The notes under the pieces were generated by a model. It worked only from the letters and a program-made list of their open reading frames with translations. It had not been told where the DNA came from and did no database searches. The position numbers and the translations under genes were made by a program. A stretch of DNA of 64,000 bases from Saccharomonospora amisosensis (GTDB lineage Bacteria > Actinomycetota > Actinomycetes > Mycobacteriales > Pseudonocardiaceae). This document shows positions 17,040-26,069 of this stretch, piece by piece (within the stretch, counting starts at the first letter, position 1; the number at the start of each line of letters is the position of its first letter). Where the stretch lies: positions 3,596,001-3,660,000 of the forward strand of contig NZ_JAAOYM010000001.1 in NCBI RefSeq assembly GCF_011761185.1, in the 5' to 3' direction.

Positions 17040-18472
17040 ACCGCCCCACCCAGGCCCCGTCCGCGGTCGTCACCGCCGGAGCCGAGCTGTTCGCCACCGC
17101 GCTGTCCGATCAGGCGGTTTCGGTGTCGCAAGTGGACTGGCGGCCTCCGGTCGCGGGCACCGAGAGGGATCTGGCCACGGTCATGGCCGACCCGCTGCGC
17201 CTCGCCGCGAACCAGCGCGCGGCCGAGGCCATGCTCGATGTGCGGGCGATGCTGGTGGACGTGGTGCCCGCGAGCAAGGCGCTCGGCCTCGAACGCGGCC
17301 ACTTCCTGCACGCCGGACCACCCATCGGCTGGGACCGCGCCTCCGGCCCGCTGCGCGGTGCGTTGCTCGGCGCCGCCGCGCTGGAAGGGATCGTGCCCGA
17401 ACCCGACGAAGCCGCCACGCTGCTGGAAACCGGCAGGTTGACGTTCGAGCCGTGCCATCACCGAGGCGCGGTGGGGCCGATGGCCGGTGTGGTGTCACCG
17501 TCGATGTGGATGTTCGTGCTGGAGGACCCCGGTTCGGGGCGGCGCACCTACTGTTCGCTGAACGAGGGGCTCGGCAAGGTGTTGCGCTACGGCGCCTACG
17601 CACCCGACGTGCTCGAACGGCTGCGCTGGATGGGCAACGTCCTCGGGCCCATGCTGCGCGACGCCGTGCGCGCCACCGGCCCGATCGACATCACCGGCAT
17701 CCTCACGCAGATGGTGCAGATGGGCGACGAGGCACACAACCGCAACCGGGCGGGAACCCTGATGCTGCTGCGAGACCTCGCGCCCGCACTGGTGTCCTCC
17801 GGCCACCCCGGGGCCGACGTCGCCGACGTGTTCCGGTTCGTCGGCGGCAACGACCACTTCTTCCTGAACTTGGCGATGCCCGCCTGCAAGCTCGCGCTCG
17901 ACGCCGCCAGGGGCATCGAAGGCTCGACGATGGTGGTCGCGATGGCCCGCAACGGCACCGACTTCGGCATCCAGGTAGCCGGCACCGGCGACCAGTGGTT
18001 CACCGGACCGGCGCAGCTGGCCGACGGACTGTTCATCGGCGACTTCGGGCCGCAGGACGCCAACCCCGACATCGGTGACTCCGCGATCACCGAGACCGCC
18101 GGCCTTGGCGGGTTCGCCATGGCCACCGCCCCACCGATCGTCCGGTTCGTCGGCGGCAGCGTCCCGCAGGCACTGGCCACCACGCGACTGATGTACGAGA
18201 TCACCCTCACCGAGAACCCTCGCTGGAGCATTCCGATCCTGGAGTTCAGGGGCACGCCGACCGGCATCGACGTCAGTCTGGTGTGCCGTACCGGCATCCT
18301 GCCGCAGATCAACACCGGGATGGCAGGCAGGCAGCCTGGCGTCGGTCAGGTGGGAGCCGGGCTGGTCAAGCCACCCGCGGAGATCTTCCCCGCCGCGTTG
18401 GCCGCACTGGCCGAGCGGACTCGCGCACGGGCAAGCGAATCAGGCATGCCTGCTGCCAGGGCCGGGGTCTAG
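17036..18472 (+). CDS. DUF1116 protein, AllG-like subunit of oxamate/ureide carbamoyltransferase
   Basis: A 478-residue DUF1116 protein (E. coli YlbE/AllG family). Conserved pieces include FLHAGPPIGWDRASGPLRGA (about residue 90), GAVGPMAGVVSPSMWMF (about 145), MGDEAHNRNRAGTLMLLRDL (about 230) and RNGTDFGIQVAGTGDQWFTG (about 305). It is the third subunit of the putative transcarbamylase and is coupled to fdrA by an ATGA overlap with GGAGGT upstream. IS110 copy 2 is inserted 10 bp after its stop codon, so anything once cotranscribed downstream is now separated from it. Confidence 0.88.
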   Translation: MNRPTQAPSAVVTAGAELFATALSDQAVSVSQVDWRPPVAGTERDLATVMADPLRLAANQRAAEAMLDVRAMLVDVVPASKALGLERGHFLHAGPPIGWDRASGPLRGALLGAAALEGIVPEPDEAATLLETGRLTFEPCHHRGAVGPMAGVVSPSMWMFVLEDPGSGRRTYCSLNEGLGKVLRYGAYAPDVLERLRWMGNVLGPMLRDAVRATGPIDITGILTQMVQMGDEAHNRNRAGTLMLLRDLAPALVSSGHPGADVADVFRFVGGNDHFFLNLAMPACKLALDAARGIEGSTMVVAMARNGTDFGIQVAGTGDQWFTGPAQLADGLFIGDFGPQDANPDIGDSAITETAGLGGFAMATAPPIVRFVGGSVPQALATTRLMYEITLTENPRWSIPILEFRGTPTGIDVSLVCRTGILPQINTGMAGRQPGVGQVGAGLVKPPAEIFPAALAALAERTRARASESGMPAARAGV

Positions 18473-18484
18473 CGGGGGCTCGCT

Positions 18485-18696
18485 GATACGACTACCTTCG
18501 TTCATGGCCGGGACCTCCGGGGAACGCTTTGTTCGCTTGTCCTGCGAGGACTGTCGTGAGACGGCGTCCCTGGAGGTTTCAGCCGGAGGCTTGTCATCTC
18601 GGAAGGTGTCGTCCCGGTGAGGACTGGTTTATCAGCACGATGCAATGCCTCCCGCTCCGGTTGTCGTGTCCATAGACGGGAAAGGAATCGACGCAC
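18485..18696 (+). ncRNA. Predicted IS110 bridge RNA region (left end, copy 2)
   Basis: Same sequence as 9063-9274, with target loop at about 18531-18560 and donor loop at about 18602-18635. The right-target guide TCGTGAG is perfectly complementary to this site (CTCACGA over 7 nt) but only over 5 nt to copy 1's site. Confidence 0.7.
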
Positions 18697-19971
18697 TTGT
18701 TGGGAGTTGGTATCGACTGGGCGGAGTCGTTTCACGATGTCGCGCTCGGCAGACCTGATAATGGGATCGTCGAACAGTTTCGTATCGACCACACCGCGGC
18801 CGGTGTGGGCCGGTTGATCGCTCGGTGCTTGGAGTTGGAAACCGACCCGGCTGATGTGCGTGTTGTGTTGGAAACCCGGCACGGTGTATTGGTCGAGGCA
18901 TTGACCGACGCGGGGTTTACCGTGTTGCCGGTCAACCCTGACCTGGTCGCCCGCCGTCGTGGCCCGGCGAAGAAGAAAGACGACGCCGAAGACGCCCGGA
19001 TCTGTTGTTTGCTGGCGTTGGATCAGTTTCTGGAATTGCGGAAGTTGATCCCGCACGGCAATCTGGCTGGCGAATTGCGTTCGATCGCCCGCGATGACGA
19101 ACGAGCGGCCCGGGACCAGCGGCGGCTGCTCAACCGTCTTCGCGCCGATCTGCTGGCCACTTTCCCGGCCGCGCTGACCATCGCCGGTGACGATCTGGGC
19201 AGCCCTGTCATGCTGAAACTGCTGGCCACCTGGCCCACACACGCCCAACTCGCCGGCGCCGGTACCGACGCGATCGAGTCCTTCGCGCGGTCTTCCCGAC
19301 ACGGCTGGCCGGACCGGTTCGCCGCCCGTGTTGCCGACGCCCTCACCGTCGAGCAACTCCCGGTTCGCGATTACCTGATCCGCGCGAAAGCCACCACAAT
19401 CTCGTTGACCGCGACCCAGCTTCTCGCGTTGCGTGAGGCTCGGAAATCGTGGGAACGCCGCATGGCAGAACTGCTCCTCGGCGACACCCGGTACGGCCGC
19501 GCCAAACAACCCAGAAATCCCGATCCGGGAAAAGCGATACCGGGCGGTGACATCTACCTGAGTTTCCCCGGACTTGGGGACATCCTCGCCGCCCGGATCG
19601 CCGGAGAGATCGGGGATCACATCGAGCAATTCGACACCCCGAACGGGCTGCAATGCTACGCCGGAACCGCACCCGTAACCCGACGATCCGGCCGCAGCGA
19701 GCTCGTCATCGCCCGCCGCCTGGCCCATAACCGATATCTCGGCACCGCCGTGCACCAATGGGCCTTCTGCACCCTCACAACCTCGACCTGGGCGCGCGAG
19801 TTCTACGACCGGAAAATCACCGCCGGAAAAGCACACCACAGCGCCCTGCGCGCCCTCGCCAACCGCTGGCTGGAAATCCTCTGGCACTGCCTCACCAAAG
19901 GCATCCGCTACGACGAAGCCGTACACATACGCAACCGATCCAAAACCCTCCAAACAGCTACCGCCGCCTGA
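18697..19971 (+). CDS. IS110 family transposase (recombinase), copy 2
   Basis: A 424-residue protein identical to that of copy 1 (9275-10549): DEDD RuvC-like domain at the N-terminus, Transposase_20 domain with the RRSGRS serine region at the C-terminus, TTG start. The absence of any difference between the copies suggests recent transposition or gene conversion. Confidence 0.93.
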   Translation: MLGVGIDWAESFHDVALGRPDNGIVEQFRIDHTAAGVGRLIARCLELETDPADVRVVLETRHGVLVEALTDAGFTVLPVNPDLVARRRGPAKKKDDAEDARICCLLALDQFLELRKLIPHGNLAGELRSIARDDERAARDQRRLLNRLRADLLATFPAALTIAGDDLGSPVMLKLLATWPTHAQLAGAGTDAIESFARSSRHGWPDRFAARVADALTVEQLPVRDYLIRAKATTISLTATQLLALREARKSWERRMAELLLGDTRYGRAKQPRNPDPGKAIPGGDIYLSFPGLGDILAARIAGEIGDHIEQFDTPNGLQCYAGTAPVTRRSGRSELVIARRLAHNRYLGTAVHQWAFCTLTTSTWAREFYDRKITAGKAHHSALRALANRWLEILWHCLTKGIRYDEAVHIRNRSKTLQTATAA

Positions 19972-19989
19972 GGTTGACAGAAGGTGTCT

Positions 19990-20275
19990 CACGAGCGAAC
20001 CGCCCTTTCCGGAAGTTGCCGCACCTGGGGCAACACTCGGTGAACGCCTACTCCATATTGGCGCTGGACACGGTCCCTCAGTAAGGGGGCGACGGCGGTC
20101 GGTTCCGAGTCAGTGATGCGTTGGCGGCGAGAACTACGGTCTGAAGAATCCCGAACGGTTCCGAGATCGATCGGAAAGCCATGGCAGCGACCAGGAATTC
20201 GAACCGAGGAAAGCGATGGGCTCGCCGAGCACTGCCGGTCATGATGGTCACTTGCGGTTCAGCCTAGTCGTTGCG
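19990..20275. other. Intergenic region after IS110 copy 2, no gene recognised
   Basis: 286 bp between the IS and the convergent monooxygenase gene. I see no convincing coding frame. A GTTGCC/GGCAAC inverted repeat (20015-20034, 8-nt loop) is present without a following T-run, so it is a weak terminator candidate at best. The A+T content is higher than in the flanking genes. Confidence 0.5.
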
Positions 20276-21385
20276 TCAGGCCGCGCTGGCCGAGCGGGCT
20301 GGCCCGCGAGTGACCGGGTCGAGCGGCTGACCCAGCTCCGCCAGCAGGTCCCGCACGGCCGCGCGCCCGGCCCGGTTGGCTCCGATCGTGCTGGCCGAGG
20401 GGCCGTAGCCAAGCAGATGCAGTCGCGGCAGCGTGGCCACCCTGGTGCCGTCCATCCGGATACCGCCACCGGGTTCGCGCAGCCGCAGCGGGGCGAGGTG
20501 GTCGAGGGCGGAACGGAAACCGGTGGCCCACACAATGACGTCGACACGCTGTTCGGTGCCGTCGGCCCATCGCACCCCGTCCGGGGTGACGCGCTGGAAC
20601 ATCGGCCTGCGGTCGAGAACTCCCGCCCGCAGCGCTGCCTCCACCTCGGGGGTGAGTTGCAGGCCGGTCACACTGACCACGCTGCCCGGGGGTTTGCCCT
20701 CGCGCACCCGCCGGTCCACCTCCGCCACCACGGCGCGGCCGAACTCAGGCGTGAACTCCTGCTCGCGAAACACCGGCGGCCTGCGCGTCACCCACGTCGT
20801 CTCGGCCGCCACCTCGGCGATCTCCAGCAGCAGCTGCACGGCCGAGGTGCCCCCGCCGACCACCACGACCCGGCGGCCCGCGAACTCCCGCGCACCGGTG
20901 TAGTCGGCGGTGTGCGGCTGAGGACCACGGAACGACTCCACGCCCGGGTAGTACGGCCGAAACGGCTTATCCCACGTTCCGGTCGCGTTGAGGACGCCAC
21001 GCGCCAGCCACGAATCGGTGGCGCTTTCCACCAGGAAGCGACCGTCTTCGGTCAGGCGGACAGACCGGACGTCGACGGGTCGACGTAACGGCAGGTCGAA
21101 GGCGTGCTCGTAGCGATCGAAGTAGGCAGGCAGCACCTCCGACACCGGCAGTTCCGGGTCGACGGCTCCCAGCGCCATGCCGGGCAGGTCGTGGATGCCG
21201 TGCACCTTGCCCATCCGCAGCGAGCGCCAGCGGTACTGCCAGGCACCGCCGGGACGCTTGCCGTGGTCGAGCACGACGAAACCCGATTCGCCGGACACTC
21301 CGGCCCGGCGCAGGAAGTAGGCGGCGGACAACCCGGCCTGCCCCGCACCGATGACGGCGACGTCGATCTCGTGGTCAGCCCGCAT
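20276..21385 (-). CDS. FAD/NAD(P)-binding monooxygenase-like flavoprotein
   Basis: A 369-residue two-dinucleotide-binding-domain flavoprotein. The first Rossmann motif is AVIGAGQAGLSAAYFLRRAG (residues 10-29), the second VVVGGGTSAVQLL (about 174-186), and the ATGFRS motif near residue 290 is typical of flavin monooxygenases and NAD(P)H-dependent flavin oxidoreductases. PGGAWQYRWRSLRMG matches the GGxWxxRW pattern of CzcO/FMO-like proteins. Substrate unknown. It is 46 bp downstream of the CoxG-like gene and reads in the same direction, so it may end the second molybdenum hydroxylase operon. Confidence 0.82.
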   Translation of the reverse strand: MRADHEIDVAVIGAGQAGLSAAYFLRRAGVSGESGFVVLDHGKRPGGAWQYRWRSLRMGKVHGIHDLPGMALGAVDPELPVSEVLPAYFDRYEHAFDLPLRRPVDVRSVRLTEDGRFLVESATDSWLARGVLNATGTWDKPFRPYYPGVESFRGPQPHTADYTGAREFAGRRVVVVGGGTSAVQLLLEIAEVAAETTWVTRRPPVFREQEFTPEFGRAVVAEVDRRVREGKPPGSVVSVTGLQLTPEVEAALRAGVLDRRPMFQRVTPDGVRWADGTEQRVDVIVWATGFRSALDHLAPLRLREPGGGIRMDGTRVATLPRLHLLGYGPSASTIGANRAGRAAVRDLLAELGQPLDPVTRGPARSASAA

Positions 21386-21431
21386 GCCAGGTGCAACGCG
21401 GCCGGGGCCGTGCCACTTCCCGTGGCAGCCG

Positions 21432-22121
21432 TCAGCGGCGGCGAATGGCGCGAATGATCGCGATGATGGCGAACAGCGCGGCCAGACCCGCGACCACCGG
21501 GGCCAGCCGCTTGGCTACCGAGGCGCCCGCGTAGTCGAACAGGTCGATGGCCTCCGCCTGCTGGGGCTCCCCCGTGGGCTTGACGGACTCCAGCTTGGGT
21601 TTGCCCGGCTCCGTGGTGGGCGCCGTGGTGGGCGCGCCCGCTGCCGGCTCGGGCTCGGCGGGCGCCTCCTCCTTACCCGTGGCGCCGAGCGTGTCGGCGA
21701 GGTTCGCGGCGAAGGTATCGAGGATCTTGCCACCCACCTCGGAGATCATGCCCCGGCCGAACTGGGCGGGCCTGCCGGTGACATTCAGGTCGGTGGCGAC
21801 GCTTCCCTTGGTGGAGTTGCCCTCGGCGGTCAGCGTCACCGTCACCGTCGCCGCCGCGGTGCCCGCACCGCGCGCGTCCTTGCCCGAGGCCTTGATCAGG
21901 AGCTTCCTGGCCTGCTCGTCCTTCTCGACGAACTCGCCCGAACCCTTGTACAGCAAGGAGACCGGCCCGAGCTTGACCTTCACCGTGCCCTTGAAGTTGT
22001 CACCCTCGACGGAGCTGAGGGTGGCTCCGGGCATGCATGGCGCCACGCGTTCCGGGTCGAGCACCGCCTTCCACACCTCGTCGATGGGCGCCGGAACGGT
22101 GAACTCGTGGTCGAGCCGCAC
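21432..22121 (-). CDS. CoxG-like SRPBCC protein with C-terminal membrane anchor (second copy)
   Basis: A 229-residue SRPBCC/CoxG protein (MRLDHEFTVPAPIDEVWKAVLDPERVAPCMPGATL). The domain covers about residues 1-145, followed by a Pro/Ala/Thr-rich linker and a C-terminal hydrophobic helix (about 205-225) ending in IRRR, suggesting attachment to the cytoplasmic membrane. It lies downstream of the coxS-coxL-coxM-type genes and likely tethers or assembles that enzyme. It resembles 5537-6172 in design but not closely in sequence, so the two were probably acquired with their own enzymes. Confidence 0.85.
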   Translation of the reverse strand: MRLDHEFTVPAPIDEVWKAVLDPERVAPCMPGATLSSVEGDNFKGTVKVKLGPVSLLYKGSGEFVEKDEQARKLLIKASGKDARGAGTAAATVTVTLTAEGNSTKGSVATDLNVTGRPAQFGRGMISEVGGKILDTFAANLADTLGATGKEEAPAEPEPAAGAPTTAPTTEPGKPKLESVKPTGEPQQAEAIDLFDYAGASVAKRLAPVVAGLAALFAIIAIIRAIRRR

Positions 22122-22168
22122 GGGCCGACCTCCTTTCTACGTCCTCACGTACTCGGAGGCGAGAGACA

Positions 22169-22220
22169 CCCCCAAAGGCCACTCTAGTTGGGTCGGACGC
22201 GACCATGGTGACCTTGGGGG
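22169..22220 (-). other. Inverted repeat between the coxM-like and CoxG-like genes
   Basis: Arms CCCCCAAAGG (22169-22178) and CCTTGGGGG (22212-22220) pair with one bulged base around a 33-nt loop, in the 105-bp gap of the operon. It could be an mRNA-processing or attenuation hairpin; there is no T-tract. Confidence 0.35.
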
Positions 22221-22226
22221 CACGTG

Positions 22227-23081
22227 TCACCCCGCCATCGCCGAACTGATCGCTCTTCCGGTGAGTACCCTCGCGAGCTGCTGTCGATACTCCACGTCGG
22301 CGTTGCCGTCGACCGTCGGGTTCGTGCCCTCGGCCGCGTGCTGTGCCGCCGCCCGGATCGTCTCCTCCGTGGCGGGCTGCCCGACAAGGGCCTGCTCGAC
22401 CGCGCTGGCCCGCACCGGCACCGAGGACATGTTCGTCAGCCCGATCTTCGCCTCCGCGATGGTGCCACCTTCGGTGCGTACGGTGGCAGCGACGGCCACC
22501 ATGGACCAGGCCTGCGCCACCCGGTTGAACTTCTCGTAGTGCGCATGCCAGCCGGTGTGCTTCGGCACCCTGATCTCCACCAGGAGTTCCTCCGGCCGCA
22601 TCGCGGTGGTGAAGAAGTCCTGGAAGAACTCCGTGGCGGGGATCGTCCGCCTGCCGTCCATGCCGGCAACCACCATCTCGGCATCCATCGCGAGCGCGGG
22701 CGCGGGAAGGTCACCGGCCGGGTCGGCGTGTGCGATGGAACCACCGAACGTGCCCCGGTGCCGCACCTGCGGGTCGGCCACCGTGTCGGTGGCCCTGGCC
22801 AGCAACGCGGCGTGCTCGGCGATCAGCGGGTCGCGCTGCACGTCGTAGTGCGTGGTCATCGACCCGATCACCAGCGAGTCGCCATCCTCGCGGACCCCGC
22901 GCAACTCGGGAACGCGGTTGAGGTCGATCAGCGTGGTCGGCGCGGCCAGGCGCATGCGGAGCACGGGGAGCAGGCTCTGCCCGCCCGCCAACACCTTGGC
23001 GTCCTCCCCCGCTTCGGCGAGGGCACGCACCGCTTCGTCCACGCTGGACGGAGCGACGTAGTCGAACGGAGCGGGGATCAC
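22227..23081 (-). CDS. coxM: Molybdenum hydroxylase FAD-binding subunit, CoxM-like
   Basis: A 284-residue CoxM-type flavoprotein. It begins VIPAPFDYVAPSSVDEA at a GTG (23079-23081) preceded by GGAGGT and overlapping the stop of the large subunit (GTGA). FAD motifs are AGGQSLLPVLRMRLAAP (about residues 31-47) and GTFGGSIAHADPAGDLPA (about 106-123), both canonical. An open frame continues far upstream in the same phase but is a shadow of the large-subunit gene. It transfers electrons from the iron-sulphur subunit to the quinone or acceptor pool. Confidence 0.9.
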   Translation of the reverse strand: MIPAPFDYVAPSSVDEAVRALAEAGEDAKVLAGGQSLLPVLRMRLAAPTTLIDLNRVPELRGVREDGDSLVIGSMTTHYDVQRDPLIAEHAALLARATDTVADPQVRHRGTFGGSIAHADPAGDLPAPALAMDAEMVVAGMDGRRTIPATEFFQDFFTTAMRPEELLVEIRVPKHTGWHAHYEKFNRVAQAWSMVAVAATVRTEGGTIAEAKIGLTNMSSVPVRASAVEQALVGQPATEETIRAAAQHAAEGTNPTVDGNADVEYRQQLARVLTGRAISSAMAG

Positions 23082-25513
23082 TGCGCACCTCCAGAGTCGA
23101 TGGAACCGAGGCCGCCGCCTGCTTCCGCACCCGGGCCGCCCGCTGCCTTCTCGCCGGTTCGGATGGCCTTCCACACCCGCATCGGCGTGAGCGGCATCTC
23201 GATGTCGTTGACGCCGAAGTGCCGCACCGCGTCGACCACCGCGTTGACCACGGCTGGTGTGGACGCGATGGTGCCGGCCTCGCCGACGCCCTTGACACCG
23301 AGCGGGTTGGTGGTGGACGGGGTCTCGGTGCGGTCGGTGGTGAACGACGGCAGGTCGGCCGCGGACGGCAGCAGGTAGTCGGCGAAGGTGCCGGAGGTCA
23401 GCGTGCCACCCTCGTCGTAGACGGCTTCCTCGAACAGCGCCTGCGCGATGCCCTGCGCGAGGCCGCCGTGGATCTGGCCTTCCACGATGAGCGGGTTGAC
23501 CACGGTGCCGACGTCGTCCACGCACACGTACGACCGCAGGGTGACACGCCCGGTCTCGGTGTCCACCTCGGCCGCGCACAGGTGCGTGCCGTGCGGGAAG
23601 GAGAAGTTCTCCGGGTCGTACACTGCCTCGGAGTCCAGTGACGGCTCCACACCGTCGGGCAGGTCGTGTGCCATGAAGGCGGCGAAGGCGACGTCCTGGA
23701 TGCCGGTGGAGCGGTCCGTGCCCTTCACGGTGAACTTGCCACCGGAGAACTCGAGGTCGTCCTCGGAGCACTCCATCATGTGGGCGGCGATCCGCCTCGC
23801 CTTGGCGATCACCTTGTCGGCGGCCTTCACCACAGCGATCCCGCCGACAGCCAGCGAGCGGGAACCGTAGGTGTCCAGCCCCTTGGGTGAGGACTGGGTG
23901 TCGCCGTGCAGCACCTCGACGTCCTCGAACGGCACGCCGAGCTGATCGGCCACGATCTGGCTCCACGCCGTCTCGTGACCCTGCCCGTGCGCCGAGGACC
24001 CGGTGACGACCTCGACCTTGCCGGTGGCGAGCATCCGGATCGCGGCGTGTTCCCAGCCGCCCGCACCGTAGTCGAGAGAGCCGAGCACCCGCGACGGCGC
24101 GAGCCCGCACATCTCGGTGAAGGTGGAGATACCGATGCCGAGTTGCACCGGGTCGTTGCGCTCCCTGCGCTCGCGCTGCTCGCGGCGAAGCCCTTCGTAG
24201 TCGAAGAGTTGCATCGCCTTCTCGGTGGCGGCCTCGTAGTTGCCCGAGTCGTAGGTCAACGTCGAGACCGTCGTGTACGGGAACTCGTCGTGCTTGATCC
24301 AGTTCTTCTCCCGCAGCCGCATCGGGTCCATGTCCAGCTCGGCGGCGAGTTCGTCCATCATCCGCTCGATCGCGAAGGTGGCCTCCGGCCTGCCCGCGCC
24401 GCGGTAGGCGTCGGTGAGCGCCGTGTTGGTGAACACGTTCGTGCAGGCGAAATGGTAGGCCGGGATCTTGTAGATCGCGTTGAACATGAAGGCACCGAGG
24501 ATCGGCACGCCGGGTCCGACAAGCCCGAGGTAGGCCCCCATGTCGGCCATCAGCTCGACCTTCAGACCGGTGATCGTGCCGTCCCGCTTGGCCGCGATGG
24601 TCAGATCCTGGATCTGGTCGCGGCCGTGGTGGGCCGCCATCATGGTCTCCGACCTGGACTCGGTCCACTTCACCGGCCTGCCGAGTTTCTGCGCCACCAG
24701 CAGCGACATGATCTCCTCTGGCAGCACGGCGATCTTGCCGCCGAACCCACCACCGACGTCAGGAGCGATCACCCTGATCTTGTGCTCGGGAATGCCGAGC
24801 GTCAGCGCGGACATCGTCTTCAGGATGTGCGGGATCTGGGTGGCGGACCACATCGTCAGTTGCGCCGCCGTCGGGTCCACCACGCACGAGCGTGGTTCCA
24901 TGAACGCGGGGACGAGGCGCTGCTGGCGGAACCTGCGCTTGAGGACCACCTCGCCTTCGCTGATCGCCTGTTCCACGTCCTCGCCCGAGCCCGCTTCGGC
25001 GGAGTCGAACTTCCACAGCGCGTTGCGGTTGGTGCCCAACTCCTCGTGCACAAGCGCAGCGCCCTCGGCGAGCGCGTTCTCCAGACCGAGCACCACGGGA
25101 AGCTCGTCGTACTCCACGTCGATGGCCTCGAGTGCGTCCTCCGCCTCGCCTGGGGTGCGCGCGACGACAACGGCCACGCCCTCGCCCGCGAAGTTGACCT
25201 GGCCCTGCGCCAGCACCGGCCTGCGGGGTGACTTCATGTCCGGGGTGACGGGCCAGGCACACGGCATCCCGATCGCGCCTGCAGGGTCGAGGTCGTCGCC
25301 GGTGTAGACCGCGATGACGCCAGGCATCTCCTTGGCGGCGGAGGTGTCGATACTGACGATCTTGGCGTGCGCCATGGTGCTGCGCAGCACGGCAAGATGC
25401 ACCATCCCCGGCAGCGTGATGTTGTCCGTCCAGCGGGTCCGGCCGGTGATCAGCCGAGCGTCTTCCTTGCGCAGCCTGGCCCTTCCGACCTCCGGCTCGA
25501 TGGTCGAGGTCAT
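23078..25513 (-). CDS. coxL: Molybdenum hydroxylase large subunit, CO dehydrogenase form II-like
   Basis: An 811-residue molybdopterin-binding subunit beginning [20 protein letters not shown]. It has VIAPDVGGGFGGKIAVLPEE, the active-site loop AYRGAGRPEATFAIERMMDELA (about residue 370) and GVKGVGEAGTIASTPAVVNAV near the C-terminus. AYRGAGR defines form II (putative) CO dehydrogenases, whose true substrates are mostly unknown; only form I (AYXCSFR) is firmly tied to CO oxidation. The ATG at 25511-25513 overlaps the coxS stop (TGATG); a GTG one codon earlier is also possible. The coxS-coxL-coxM order on one strand is that of a single operon. Confidence 0.9.
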   Translation of the reverse strand: MTSTIEPEVGRARLRKEDARLITGRTRWTDNITLPGMVHLAVLRSTMAHAKIVSIDTSAAKEMPGVIAVYTGDDLDPAGAIGMPCAWPVTPDMKSPRRPVLAQGQVNFAGEGVAVVVARTPGEAEDALEAIDVEYDELPVVLGLENALAEGAALVHEELGTNRNALWKFDSAEAGSGEDVEQAISEGEVVLKRRFRQQRLVPAFMEPRSCVVDPTAAQLTMWSATQIPHILKTMSALTLGIPEHKIRVIAPDVGGGFGGKIAVLPEEIMSLLVAQKLGRPVKWTESRSETMMAAHHGRDQIQDLTIAAKRDGTITGLKVELMADMGAYLGLVGPGVPILGAFMFNAIYKIPAYHFACTNVFTNTALTDAYRGAGRPEATFAIERMMDELAAELDMDPMRLREKNWIKHDEFPYTTVSTLTYDSGNYEAATEKAMQLFDYEGLRREQRERRERNDPVQLGIGISTFTEMCGLAPSRVLGSLDYGAGGWEHAAIRMLATGKVEVVTGSSAHGQGHETAWSQIVADQLGVPFEDVEVLHGDTQSSPKGLDTYGSRSLAVGGIAVVKAADKVIAKARRIAAHMMECSEDDLEFSGGKFTVKGTDRSTGIQDVAFAAFMAHDLPDGVEPSLDSEAVYDPENFSFPHGTHLCAAEVDTETGRVTLRSYVCVDDVGTVVNPLIVEGQIHGGLAQGIAQALFEEAVYDEGGTLTSGTFADYLLPSAADLPSFTTDRTETPSTTNPLGVKGVGEAGTIASTPAVVNAVVDAVRHFGVNDIEMPLTPMRVWKAIRTGEKAAGGPGAEAGGGLGSIDSGGAQ

Positions 25514-26049
25514 CACTCACCACCCCCGCCGATGCCCGACGCGGTGCCGGTCGGCTCGCCGACGCGCTCGGCCGCGGGCCCCGCCCCCGGACGCATGTGC
25601 CGTGCCGCGTCCTGTACCGCGCGCACGATGTTCTGGTAGCCGGTGCACCGGCAGAGATTGCCCTCCAACCCTTCACGCACCGTTTGTTCGTCCGGGTCCG
25701 GGTGGTCGGCGAGCAGGTCGATCGACTGCATGATCATCCCTGGCGTGCAGTACCCGCACTGCAGCGCGTGGTTGTCGTGGAACGCCCGCTGTACCGGGTG
25801 CAACTCGCCGTCGCGGGCGAGGCCCTCGATGGTGGTGACCTCGCTGCCATCGGCCTGTACGGCCAGTACCGAGCACGACTTCACGCTGTGCCCGTCCAGG
25901 TGCACGGTGCACGCCCCGCAGTTACTGGTGTCGCACCCGACCACGGTGCCGACCTTGCCCAACTGCTGCCGCAGGTAGTGCACCAGCAGAGTCCGGGGCT
26001 CGACGTCGTCGGTGTAGCTGGTTCCGTCGACTGTGACGGTGATGCGCAT
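25513..26049 (-). CDS. coxS: Molybdenum hydroxylase 2Fe-2S subunit, CoxS-like
   Basis: A 178-residue small subunit starting [20 protein letters not shown] with AGGAGG five nt before the ATG. It carries [17 protein letters not shown] for the plant-type [2Fe-2S] cluster and [11 protein letters not shown] with [11 protein letters not shown] for the second. The TSNCGAC form is typical of CoxS and related aldehyde/CO-type enzymes. The C-terminal 25 residues are Gly/Ala-rich and probably disordered. First gene of the second molybdenum hydroxylase operon; the 290 bp upstream are strongly structured. Confidence 0.92.
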   Translation of the reverse strand: MRITVTVDGTSYTDDVEPRTLLVHYLRQQLGKVGTVVGCDTSNCGACTVHLDGHSVKSCSVLAVQADGSEVTTIEGLARDGELHPVQRAFHDNHALQCGYCTPGMIMQSIDLLADHPDPDEQTVREGLEGNLCRCTGYQNIVRAVQDAARHMRPGAGPAAERVGEPTGTASGIGGGGE

Positions 26050-26069
26050 TGGGCCTCCTGTGGTGGCTC

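Larger units (their letters stand above)
18483..19989 (+). mobile_element. IS110-group insertion sequence, copy 2
   Basis: Identical to 9061-10567 (constant offset 9422 bp) and in the same orientation. The left flank ends GCTCG-CT and the right flank begins CT-CAC, so the reconstructed empty site GCTCG-CT-CAC is the same 10-mer as at copy 1, as expected for guide-directed insertion. Here it lies in intergenic DNA right after the DUF1116 gene. Confidence 0.93.

Noticed and set aside
20190-20215. tRNA-like TTCGAACC segment after IS110 copy 2, possible attachment site
   Set aside because: The stems do not pair on either strand and there is no integrase or second copy in the window.
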